Below the pieces are notes generated by a model. It saw only the letters and a list, made by a program, of their open reading frames with translations, was not told the DNA's origin and did not search any database. Both the position numbers and the translations under genes were made by a program. A stretch of DNA of 5,943 nt from Candidatus Thorarchaeota archaeon (GTDB lineage Archaea; Asgardarchaeota; Thorarchaeia; Thorarchaeales; Thorarchaeaceae), in the NCBI GenBank assembly GCA_030638785.1, contig DAOWDY010000117.1, positions 1 to 5,943 on the forward strand, read 5' to 3'. Positions within the stretch are counted from its first letter, which is position 1, and each line of letters begins with the position of its first letter. Below are positions 1-5,943 of this stretch, one piece after another.

Positions 1-41
1 CTGACTACGCATTTGTATGAGAAATTTTGGAAAATCATCCA

Positions 42-143
42 ATGACCGACAAGAAAGCAATATTAGCAATATCCGAGGGTCTTCATTGTCTACAGGTGTA
101 TATGCGCACAATTGGACCTATCTGGGACTTCAACGAAAACTAA
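42..143 (+). CDS. possible small ORF (33 codons), unknown function
   Basis: Reading from the ATG at 42 gives a 33-residue peptide beginning MTDKKAILAISEG and ending IGPIWDFNEN, with stop TAA at 141-143. Its alternation of hydrophobic and charged residues looks more protein-like than the overlapping frame of the next gene, which reads through the same bases as a polar, serine- and arginine-rich stretch. The stop is followed at once by GGAG (144-147) and then by the ATG at 161, the arrangement expected of a short upstream gene followed by a ribosome site for the next one. It could instead be the true 5' part of the downstream gene, separated by a one-base indel near 135-143, or chance. No Shine-Dalgarno sequence is visible before the ATG at 42, and an in-frame TTG at 27 is an alternative start. 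I do not recognise the peptide. Confidence 0.3.
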   Translation: MTDKKAILAISEGLHCLQVYMRTIGPIWDFNEN

Positions 144-160
144 GGAGCTATGGACACACC

Positions 161-709
161 ATGAATCCATCGGAGAATGGGGGGGATTCGCTAGTTGTAT
201 GGTGTCCACTTATACCCATGAACAAACTGAAGACTTTGATTCATCACATGGTAGCCCTTGAGCAGGTGAATGCACGCTATGATGACTGGCGGGCTTCGAT
301 GCGAACCAAGAAGATTGTCGGTGTGCATGTGGGAGTGTTACTTGACAGAGTTAGAATTCTTCTTATGGGAATTGGAATTGCCTGTTCCTCAAATCGAAAT
401 CTTGCGGATAATCTTCAAGCCATTATCACAGACTGTCTAAGAAGGAGTTGTCTTGAATCTCTTGAGAAGGTACAGGAAGGAAAGAATGCTGATGTTGTTA
501 ACGTGATCAGAAAATTCTTTGAATTGATCAGATTTACTAGAGATATCTATCCAGAGGAAGAGGCTGAAAAGGCAGCCATGGCTATAGGTATCAACATGTC
601 CACACAAAATCAGACAGTGGTCATGGATCTCTCTGCAACCATTGTAAAGGCTGTGTATATTCGACTATTGAGCCCAGATCCATGGCAATTCACGAATGAC
701 TGTGAATGA
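161..709 (+). CDS. hypothetical protein, unrecognised, predicted mostly helical
   Basis: A 182-residue protein if started at the ATG at 161. The frame stays open back to an in-frame TGA at 2-4, so an ATG at 17 would give 230 residues. I prefer 161 because GGAG lies at 144-147, although its 13-base spacing is long, and because the first 48 residues of the longer version look non-coding and overlap a more protein-like frame. The protein has no catalytic motif, signal peptide or clear membrane span that I can identify. Residues 51-75 (from 161) are hydrophobic but carry Asp62, Arg63 and Arg65, which suggests a buried or amphipathic helix and not a membrane segment. Residues 80-140 look like several helices with a cluster of acidic residues near 132-136 (PEEEAE). 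Cysteines are scattered and do not form a zinc pattern. It converges on the phosphoesterase gene with a 4-base gap. The function is unknown. That it is a real gene is fairly likely from its length and composition. Confidence 0.62.
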   Translation: MNPSENGGDSLVVWCPLIPMNKLKTLIHHMVALEQVNARYDDWRASMRTKKIVGVHVGVLLDRVRILLMGIGIACSSNRNLADNLQAIITDCLRRSCLESLEKVQEGKNADVVNVIRKFFELIRFTRDIYPEEEAEKAAMAIGINMSTQNQTVVMDLSATIVKAVYIRLLSPDPWQFTNDCE

Positions 710-713
710 TTTT
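688..713 (+). terminator. possible hairpin plus T-tract terminator of the left-end gene
   Basis: ATTCAC (688-693) pairs perfectly with GTGAAT (702-707) across an 8-base loop, and TTTT follows at 710-713. The right arm overlaps the TGA stop of the left-end gene. The stem is short and AT-rich, so this is a weak candidate. It could act as a plain T-tract terminator in an archaeon. No comparable T run follows the hairpin on the minus strand. Confidence 0.28.
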
Positions 714-1286
714 CTAGACTCTACGTATCTCATCCTCATACAGCTTGAAGTGTGCTTTAGAAACCTTGGTCTTTTTCCAATCCGTAAGATACAAGCTAAC
801 AATGAGTTCATCGCCTGATGCGTCTAGCTCAATGAAACTAGCATCGAAACGACCACCCCATCCTCCAGTTGCACCTGATATTGTACCGGGATTGAGAAAG
901 AGCTTGTCCTTGTACAGATCTATTGCAGCCTGATGTGTGTGTCCATGAACTGCAATATGTGCTCTTACATTGTCAGCAATATCCCAGAGTTGCTTGATAT
1001 TTCCACGCGGACGAAGCTGAGTGCCATGAAGAAGAAGAATGTTGAATGATTCAATCTGAACTTTTTCGTGAAAACTATGCGCGCTTGTAGAATAATCCAT
1101 GTTTCCACGAACAATAAAGAATCTAGGTAATGGAGGTAGAGCCGCCTTCATGTCCTCTTCTCGTGTCAGATCACCTGTTATAAGAGCGAAATCGTAAGTG
1201 GTATCTTCGATCTGCTTGTAGAAATCATCGGGTATAGAATCCCTTCGGGAGGGGAAATGAGTATCCCCAAAAACTAGGATCTTCAA
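714..1286 (-). CDS. metallophosphoesterase, YfcE/MJ0936/Vps29-like phosphodiesterase
   Basis: A 190-residue member of the calcineurin-like metallophosphoesterase superfamily, predicted to be a soluble two-metal phosphodiesterase. All the metal and active-site motifs are present in order: GDTH (residues 7-10, Asp8 and His10), GDLT (38-41, Asp39), GNMD (61-64, Asn62), LLHGT (85-89, His87), GHTH (115-118, His116 and His118, with His114 just before) and NPGT (132-135). Length and motif spacing fit the small archaeal MJ0936-type enzymes, which hydrolyse model phosphodiesters and whose natural substrate is generally unsettled. The fold is shared with eukaryotic Vps29 of retromer, which has lost catalytic residues. 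This copy keeps them, so an enzyme is the better reading. The ATG at 1286 places the beta-strand MKILVFGDTH at the very N terminus, as usual for the family. It lies 18 bases after the mutS2 stop, with a weak GTGAG just upstream, so it is probably the second gene of a mutS2 operon. Confidence 0.9.
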   Translation of the reverse strand: MKILVFGDTHFPSRRDSIPDDFYKQIEDTTYDFALITGDLTREEDMKAALPPLPRFFIVRGNMDYSTSAHSFHEKVQIESFNILLLHGTQLRPRGNIKQLWDIADNVRAHIAVHGHTHQAAIDLYKDKLFLNPGTISGATGGWGGRFDASFIELDASGDELIVSLYLTDWKKTKVSKAHFKLYEDEIRRV

Positions 1287-1304
1287 TGGCTCACACTCTG
1301 AGAA

Positions 1305-3533
1305 TCAACTACTTCTCTCACGACTAAGATTGTCAAGAATCTTATCATAGACCTCTTTCTTCTTTCCTCGTGCCAACTTTGATAGACGTTCCACGATGAG
1401 CTCAGGTGTGCTTCGAGCTACTACACCAAATCGAGGTGTACGATCTACTATAAGCTCAAGATTCTCATCTAATCCTTTTGCCTCAATACCATCGATACGG
1501 ACAGGAACATTGGTCACTTCTTGGATTTCTTTGGCAAGATGACTACAGATAACGGTACAGCTATTCTCATCTTGCTGAAGTATCTCAATGAGACCTGCTA
1601 TCACATTGGCAGCGCTTCCTGGTTCCGTAATAGCCTCAACCTCATCAAACAGGGCAAGCTTTGACTTTTCCGATACAACAATATCTGCAAACTGCTTGAG
1701 AGTTGTTTCGAATGCACCTGCACTTACCATTCCCCGGCTCTTGTAGAAGAAGTAAATCTCCTCAAAGATGCGGAGATGTGACTCCTCTGCAGGGACTGGA
1801 AAACCAGCTTGCGCCATGGTTGCTATTTGCGCTAGAGTCTGGATTGTTGTAGTCTTGCCACCACTGTTTGCTCCAGAGAGGAGTGCACAGTTCTCACCTG
1901 ATGTCCCTTCTGGACGAATCGGAGTGCTTCCAATCACATATTCAATTGGCTGCACCTCGCCATGTCTGCCTTTCAACATGCTCTCTACTAGGAAGATGTT
2001 CCGCGCACCTTTAATTCCAACTCCGGTGTGTTCAAGGGATACATGTGGGGTGTTCAAACTATAATCTGTAGCAAATAGGCCTACAGCTAAGAAGAGATCA
2101 AACTCAAGAAGAGTCAGTACAGCCTTTGTGACTGATTCTCCAAGTTTTTCCAAGTCACTGGCGAATTTCTTGACCAATTTAAATTGGCGATCGGCATACT
2201 TTCGTCGAATCTTGTCTTCCAGATCATTGACCTGTGTCAATACAAATTTGACTGGTAGAGCGATCTCTTCGCTTATGATGCCAGTCGCCCAATCAGCTTC
2301 TCGTGCAGATAGGCCAAGCATCTGCACAAGCTTATCCTCTGCTTCTTGAGAAGAACTGGTAAAAGTTTCAATGATCTCTGCGGGGAGCATGTTTCTCATT
2401 GCAGTACTTTCTGCTCCGTCTACATCTGCGGATTGTAAAATATTGATAATCTGTTGTCCTCCGAGGGTTATCTGGCTCTTCACGATACGTTTTGTTACCT
2501 CCTCATTCAGCCAGGACTCAGTTTCCGCAATTGCTGTTGGGTACGACTTGACCGCTTTTCGATAACGGTCGAGCTCTGGATCTACGCTCTCAGCGATATC
2601 TCCTTCTTCATTTAGATTTTTCAAGACTTCTCTGACTTTAGTCAGCTGTTCAAAGTCTAGACCTTCAGCAAACTGTTTGATGGAGTCGCTGTTGGGTAGT
2701 TTATCAAATTCATCTGCAAGCTTGCAAGCTGCATCAATAACTCGGTAGTTTCTAGCATAGAAACCAATTGTCTGCTCTGGAAGGACGTCAGCTAGACTCC
2801 AATCCTTGCCCAGCGTTTCCACATTGTCAAGCATATCCACAGAGTCGTCGTAGAGTCCAATGGGAGATATATAGAAGACGAGGTCATATCCCTGAGCGTA
2901 ATCTGCAACCTTCTCTCCCTCAGATAGTACGTAGACTGGGCACCATCTGTCTACCCCCTCTTTGATTAGAGTGTCGAACACCTTCGCATCATTAGTAATG
3001 ATGACCCTTCCTTCAATTCTTCGGGGTTTGATTCTACGATAGAGCCCGCGTACTTGACCAAGATGAGTCCGTAGAGTTTCTCTCTGGTCCTTGGAAAGAG
3101 CTTTGGCCATCTTTGAGGCATCTGCAAAGTAGCTTTGTCGCTTCTTGATTTCATCAATTCTCTCTGGTGGAAGGGGAAAATAGAGGTGGAGTTTATCCTT
3201 GGCGTATCCAGTATTTGCATACCCTCGGATTATATCAACAACCTGATCGAAAATCTTCCTTACGTGAACGCTCCTAAGAATCATGTTGGAGGTGACTCCG
3301 AACTGAGATTCATAGGCTGCTTTGACAATGTTGACAGCTTGTCGTGCTCCAATACCGGGAACTGCAGCAACAAGATCAACACGGGAATCAAGTATCACCT
3401 TTAGTGCTACTGAATCGCTACCAAAGTGGTCAACGAGCACTTTTTGGACTTTATCGCCCACGCCAGGTATGTCTGAAATGTTCTCAATGCTCAATGCATC
3501 TACCCCTGATTGGCATCTTGGTGTGTCGTCCAA
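1305..3533 (-). CDS. mutS2: archaeal DNA-binding ATPase MutS2 with tandem helix-hairpin-helix N terminus
   Basis: A 742-residue MutS-family protein of the archaeal MutS2 type. Residues about 16-75 hold two helix-hairpin-helix motifs (IPGVGDKV at 22-29 and VPGIGARQ at 58-65), which bind DNA non-specifically. The middle, about 80-480, is the helical core and lever region. The C-terminal ABC-type ATPase has Walker A GANSGGKTT (554-562, Lys560), a signature-like SAGAFE (604-609), Walker B LALFDE (626-631, Asp630 and Glu631) and a SH switch (664-665). The tail includes VVARSTPELIVERL (704-717), a block I recall as typical of archaeal MutS2. There is no mismatch-recognition domain and no C-terminal Smr nuclease, unlike bacterial MutS2. 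The characterised Pyrococcus relative has ATPase and non-specific DNA binding, so a role in recombination or branched DNA is more likely than mismatch repair. The start is TTG at 3533, the first accepted start codon after an upstream in-frame stop, with AGGG (3543-3540) six bases before it. An in-frame TTG at codon 14 is an alternative start. Confidence 0.88.
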   Translation of the reverse strand: MDDTPRCQSGVDALSIENISDIPGVGDKVQKVLVDHFGSDSVALKVILDSRVDLVAAVPGIGARQAVNIVKAAYESQFGVTSNMILRSVHVRKIFDQVVDIIRGYANTGYAKDKLHLYFPLPPERIDEIKKRQSYFADASKMAKALSKDQRETLRTHLGQVRGLYRRIKPRRIEGRVIITNDAKVFDTLIKEGVDRWCPVYVLSEGEKVADYAQGYDLVFYISPIGLYDDSVDMLDNVETLGKDWSLADVLPEQTIGFYARNYRVIDAACKLADEFDKLPNSDSIKQFAEGLDFEQLTKVREVLKNLNEEGDIAESVDPELDRYRKAVKSYPTAIAETESWLNEEVTKRIVKSQITLGGQQIINILQSADVDGAESTAMRNMLPAEIIETFTSSSQEAEDKLVQMLGLSAREADWATGIISEEIALPVKFVLTQVNDLEDKIRRKYADRQFKLVKKFASDLEKLGESVTKAVLTLLEFDLFLAVGLFATDYSLNTPHVSLEHTGVGIKGARNIFLVESMLKGRHGEVQPIEYVIGSTPIRPEGTSGENCALLSGANSGGKTTTIQTLAQIATMAQAGFPVPAEESHLRIFEEIYFFYKSRGMVSAGAFETTLKQFADIVVSEKSKLALFDEVEAITEPGSAANVIAGLIEILQQDENSCTVICSHLAKEIQEVTNVPVRIDGIEAKGLDENLELIVDRTPRFGVVARSTPELIVERLSKLARGKKKEVYDKILDNLSRERSS

Positions 3534-3590
3534 CGCTTGCCCTAAAAGGTTTGACTCTCGGACTATTTGAGGAATCGGAATTTGCCTCCC

Positions 3591-3600
3591 TTATAGTAAA
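3591..3600 (-). promoter_or_regulatory. candidate TATA box for mutS2
   Basis: On the minus strand these bases read TTTACTATAA, close to an archaeal TATA element. A transcription start about 25 bases downstream would fall near 3570, leaving a leader of roughly 35-40 bases before the TTG start at 3533. No clear BRE is visible upstream. The assignment rests on similarity and spacing only. Confidence 0.3.
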
Positions 3601-3651
3601 TACAAGAATTCCTTGAATCCTTATGCAATGATTTGTAGGAGATTACCCCTG

Positions 3652-3671
3652 AAAAACCCCCTAAGAAAATG
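3652..3671 (-). terminator. possible T-tract terminator of the dehydrogenase gene
   Basis: About 16 bases past the dehydrogenase stop the minus strand reads a pyrimidine-rich CATTTTCTTA and then GGGGG followed by TTTTT (3656-3652). Archaeal RNA polymerase commonly stops at T tracts without a hairpin, and I see no convincing stem here. The position between the stop and the mutS2 TATA-like element fits. The call is weak. Confidence 0.27.
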
Positions 3672-3686
3672 GAGAATAGCGCGAAA

Positions 3687-4694
3687 TTAGTATCCGAGCC
3701 TCATATTTACCTGATTTTCGGGTGTTTCGCCCCTGATGAACCTTAGAATATTCTCGCCCGCGTATACTATCTGGTCATGCCTGATATTCTCAGAATATGC
3801 TGCACGATGAGGTGAGAGAACAACATTATCTAAATCATGGAAAGGATAATTCTCTGATGGCATCTTTCCTGAGCCACCCCATTGTGCAGGATAGTCCCAC
3901 CAGACATCAATAGCAGCTCCAGCAATCTGTCGTTTTTTGAGGGCAAGGTAAAGCGCCTCTTCGTCAATAATATGTCCCCGAGAGATATTGATGAGCAGGG
4001 CTTCACTCTTCATGAGTTTCAGAAATTCACCGTCAACCAGATTCTTCGACTCTTCAGTAAGCGGAAGCGTGAGAATAACAAAGTCAACATCAGGAAGAAC
4101 TTCATGTATTTCGTCGATGCATACTACTCTATCTACAATTCCGGATGTCTTTACTTTTCCAGATCGTGTAGCTGCGTAGAGCTGTAGGTCAAACCCTCGT
4201 AAACGCTTAGCTACTTCAGTTCCAATGTTTCCTAATCCGACTATCAGACAGGTCTTATTCTTTAGTTCAACATTGGGAAGGGGACCACCCCAGGTAAACT
4301 TCCAATCTCCCAGTCGAATTTGTGAATCGGAGTGCAGAATGTGCTTAGCAGAAGCAAGCAATAGCATCATGGTATACTCTGCAACTTCTGTGGCATTGAC
4401 ATGGGAGTTGCAAACAATGACATCTTCACGCTCAAGTACTGCTTCTCTTCCTATCTTGTCAATTCCTGCGCCAAATGCTTGAATCATTTTCAACGAACTA
4501 GCTTCTCTGATATACTCACCAGGTACTTGCACGCTAGCGATGATATCCGCATCTCCACCTACCTCGAGCATTGCTTCTGTTGTTCTCTCAGATTGAACAA
4601 TAGTTGCTTCCTCTCCGACTACATTTCGTATTGCTTCTACAATATTGTCCGGGTAAGGCACAAGCACCTTCAAAACAATCAGATCTCCCAACAT
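3687..4694 (-). CDS. D-2-hydroxyacid dehydrogenase family protein, atypical active site
   Basis: A 335-residue protein with the two-domain layout of NAD(P)-dependent D-isomer 2-hydroxyacid dehydrogenases (phosphoglycerate, lactate and glyoxylate types), which interconvert 2-oxo acids and D-2-hydroxy acids. The substrate domain covers about 1-115 and the end of the chain. The Rossmann domain holds GLGNIG (153-158). The SRG motif supplies catalytic Arg239 and SPHRAA supplies His296. The catalytic Glu normally sits 29 residues after the Arg (Arg235/Glu264 in D-lactate dehydrogenase, Arg240/Glu269 in E. coli SerA). Here that position, in DVWWDYP (263-269), is Tyr268 with Asp267 beside it. The substrate cannot be named from sequence. 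No ACT or other regulatory domain follows, so it is not a long-form SerA. The ATG at 4694 has no ribosome site. A TTG at 4673 would start as MKVLVPYPDN, typical of the family, with TGGGAG (4690-4685) 11 bases before it. It is probably a single-gene transcript, as a terminator precedes it. Confidence 0.88.
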   Translation of the reverse strand: MLGDLIVLKVLVPYPDNIVEAIRNVVGEEATIVQSERTTEAMLEVGGDADIIASVQVPGEYIREASSLKMIQAFGAGIDKIGREAVLEREDVIVCNSHVNATEVAEYTMMLLLASAKHILHSDSQIRLGDWKFTWGGPLPNVELKNKTCLIVGLGNIGTEVAKRLRGFDLQLYAATRSGKVKTSGIVDRVVCIDEIHEVLPDVDFVILTLPLTEESKNLVDGEFLKLMKSEALLINISRGHIIDEEALYLALKKRQIAGAAIDVWWDYPAQWGGSGKMPSENYPFHDLDNVVLSPHRAAYSENIRHDQIVYAGENILRFIRGETPENQVNMRLGY

Positions 4695-4710
4695 TATTCT
4701 TTGTAGTCGA

Positions 4711-4719
4711 TTATTACTT
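4711..4719 (-). promoter_or_regulatory. weak candidate TATA box for the dehydrogenase gene
   Basis: The minus strand reads AAGTAATAAT here, about 20-25 bases before the ATG at 4694. A start site 25 bases downstream would give a leaderless or nearly leaderless transcript. The match to a TATA element is poor and the whole stretch is AT-rich, so this is only a positional suggestion. Confidence 0.18.
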
Positions 4720-4725
4720 GTGAAG

Positions 4726-4763
4726 AAAAAGATATGGTCAGGGACAATTCAGATTCCCTGACC
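4726..4763 (-). terminator. hairpin plus T-tract terminator of proS
   Basis: Ten bases past the proS stop, the minus strand has a perfect 9-base stem: GGTCAGGGA (4763-4755) and TCCCTGACC (4744-4736), with a 10-base loop. It is followed by ATATC and a run of five T (4730-4726). This has the form of a bacterial intrinsic terminator and is oriented for proS, since no T run follows on the plus strand. It could also stabilise the proS 3' end. The hairpin is certain from the sequence. The terminator role is inferred. Confidence 0.6.
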
Positions 4764-4772
4764 TGTGTTTGG

Positions 4773-5943
4773 TTAATAGGATCTTGCGACATAGACGACT
4801 TCTGTCGCCTGCTTTCCACAATTCACACAGACACCTGAAGCAACATCTTCTACATCAGTTCGAGTGCCCCGAACTTCTCCACCAGTCTTGTCCTTTATCT
4901 CCTCATCACAGGGAAGACCTTCCATCTCTGTAGTACAGAAGGGGACACGAGCAATCTTTCCATTTTCCAGGGCAGCTGAAATCCCGCCCATATTATCTGC
5001 ATCAACTATTAGGCCCTCAAACTTGGAATCAGCCATAGCACGCAAGTTTACATCGATTTCCTTTCCTAAGGTGGTAATGGTCTTCTTCAGTGTTGAAAGG
5101 TCAATAATCTCACGTTCCATCGTATCTCTACGCATGACGACAACTTTCTTGTTCTTGATATCTCGAGGTCCTGCTTCAACTCGAATGGGAACGCCTTTCA
5201 TCTCCCAGTAGTTGTATTTCCAGCCGGGTGTTTGATCCCTCTTATCTAGATGAACACGGATACCTGCCTTTCGGAGTGTCTTTACGATATCATTGCAATA
5301 CGCCATGACTTCCTCTTCGGTCTGTTCCTTGTAGATTGGAATAACAACGACCTGATAGGGGGCTATTGTGAAGGGCAATCGGAGTCCTTTATCATCACCG
5401 TGTATTGAGATCATTGCTCCGTATATTCGGGATATTGCAGGACCATAACAGGTCTGCCAAGCATAGACTGTTTCGTTGTTTTCATCCAAGTACGTTACAT
5501 CGAATGCTCTAGCGAAGTTATCACCAAGATCGTGAGTTGAGGGGAGCTGGATTACCTTTCCATCAGGCATCAATGTATCAGCTGCATACGTATTGAAACC
5601 TCCGGGGAACTTATCCCACTGAGTTCTCTTGAACATCATAACAGGTATTCCAAAGTGATCAGTGACCACCTCTTTGGTGATTTCGATGTCTTCTTGCACT
5701 TGTGCCAATGCTTCTTCATGAGTTGTGAAGACATTGTGACTCTCAATCCAGAGAAATTCTTTACCCCGAAGGAAGGGACGTGTACTCTTAATCTCCGATC
5801 TGAAGACAGAACATCTCTGATACAGTTTGAATGGGAGATCTCGCCAGCTTCGCAACCACAGTGAATACATTGGATAAATGGCTGTTTCACTAGTGGGCCT
5901 TAGTGCCAAGGGTTCTTCCAGTTTCTGTCCATCCCCAATCTCC
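4773..5943 (-). CDS. proS: proline-tRNA ligase, archaeal/eukaryal type (N terminus beyond the window)
   Basis: Class II aminoacyl-tRNA synthetase that charges tRNA-Pro with proline in the cytoplasm. The frame stays open to the right edge. Upstream of the TTG codon at 5909 it continues as EIGDGQKLEEP, so that codon is internal and about 390 residues of a protein usually near 480 are present. Numbering from 5909 as residue 1, visible parts are RPTSETA (4-10), motif 2 with FRSE (36-39), the proline-site segment around FPGGFNTY (101-108), motif 3 with GDDKGLRLP (171-179), the anticodon-binding domain (about 185-285, including TPGWKYNYWEMKGVPIR), and a C-terminal zinc module with Cys325, Cys334, Cys361 and Cys364. 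The chain ends VARSY, and a terminal Tyr is typical of this type. The bacterial editing domain is not seen between motifs 2 and 3. A strong hairpin follows the stop, separating it from the dehydrogenase gene. Confidence 0.96.
   Translation of the reverse strand, partial: EIGDGQKLEEPLALRPTSETAIYPMYSLWLRSWRDLPFKLYQRCSVFRSEIKSTRPFLRGKEFLWIESHNVFTTHEEALAQVQEDIEITKEVVTDHFGIPVMMFKRTQWDKFPGGFNTYAADTLMPDGKVIQLPSTHDLGDNFARAFDVTYLDENNETVYAWQTCYGPAISRIYGAMISIHGDDKGLRLPFTIAPYQVVVIPIYKEQTEEEVMAYCNDIVKTLRKAGIRVHLDKRDQTPGWKYNYWEMKGVPIRVEAGPRDIKNKKVVVMRRDTMEREIIDLSTLKKTITTLGKEIDVNLRAMADSKFEGLIVDADNMGGISAALENGKIARVPFCTTEMEGLPCDEEIKDKTGGEVRGTRTDVEDVASGVCVNCGKQATEVVYVARSY

Noticed and set aside
129..143. Programmed -1 frameshift joining the 42-143 frame to the left-end gene
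   Set aside because: The bases around GAAAAC do not form a standard X-XXY-YYZ slippery heptamer, and no downstream pseudoknot is evident. A small ORF or a plain indel explains the pattern more simply.
2966..3220. Minus-strand open frame of 84 codons inside mutS2
   Set aside because: It overlaps the mutS2 core region in another frame, where the mutS2 frame is uninterrupted and family-like.
3570..3591. AGGGAGG (3591-3585) as a Shine-Dalgarno site for a mutS2 start at an in-frame ATT codon
   Set aside because: ATT starts are rare, and the motif sits immediately after the TATA-like element, so it is probably upstream of the transcription start and absent from the mRNA.
3603..3615. Inverted repeat CAAG-AATTC-CTTG just upstream of the mutS2 TATA-like element, as an operator
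   Set aside because: Only four-base arms, within chance expectation for an AT-rich intergenic region. No second copy was seen.
3534..3686. Possible RNA gene in the longest intergenic gap
   Set aside because: No tRNA-like cloverleaf, extended stem or riboswitch-like pattern was found. Only a T tract and a TATA-like element are visible.
745..5864. Numerous open frames of 60-115 codons on the plus strand opposite mutS2, the dehydrogenase, the phosphoesterase and proS
   Set aside because: They lie antisense to genes with clear family motifs, have low-complexity serine/cysteine-rich translations and no ribosome sites. They are shadows of the real genes.
5907..5909. Start of proS at the TTG at 5909
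   Set aside because: The frame continues to the window edge with EIGDGQKLEEP just before the conserved ALRPTSE segment, so this codon is internal and the gene is only cut by the window.
1..5943. CRISPR array, insertion sequence, prophage or defence module
   Set aside because: No regularly spaced repeats, transposase, integrase, terminal inverted repeats or defence-type domains are seen. Four of the five main genes are recognisable housekeeping or metabolic families.

Overview
The window most likely comes from an archaeon of moderate GC content (low 40s by eye). Three things point there: a proline-tRNA ligase of the archaeal/eukaryal type with a C-terminal four-cysteine zinc module, an archaeal-type MutS2 with tandem N-terminal helix-hairpin-helix motifs and no Smr nuclease domain, and TATA-like elements with only weak Shine-Dalgarno signals. 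The general feel (MJ0936/Vps29-like phosphodiesterase, non-ATG starts) would fit an Asgard lineage such as Thorarchaeota, but that is an impression and not something the sequence proves.

Layout. At the left end, one gene of unknown function reads rightward (161-709, possibly from 17), preceded by a possible 33-codon small ORF (42-143) in a different frame. All other genes read leftward. In transcription order these are proS (entering from beyond the right edge, stop at 4773), a D-2-hydroxyacid dehydrogenase family gene (4694 to 3687), mutS2 (3533 to 1305) and a small metallophosphoesterase (1286 to 714). The unknown gene and the phosphoesterase converge, with 4 bases between their stop codons.

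Transcription units. proS ends in a strong hairpin followed by a T tract, so the dehydrogenase is probably transcribed on its own. A 153-base gap containing a T tract and a TATA-like element separates the dehydrogenase from mutS2. The phosphoesterase begins 18 bases after the mutS2 stop, so these two are probably co-transcribed.

Function. This is mostly housekeeping: tRNA charging, a redox enzyme, a DNA-binding ATPase and a phosphodiesterase. I see no mobile element, CRISPR array, RNA gene or defence locus, and I do not find a convincing new multi-gene system. The points most worth following up are the dehydrogenase, whose catalytic glutamate position appears to hold tyrosine, the unrecognised left-end gene with its frame ambiguity, and the mutS2-phosphoesterase pairing.
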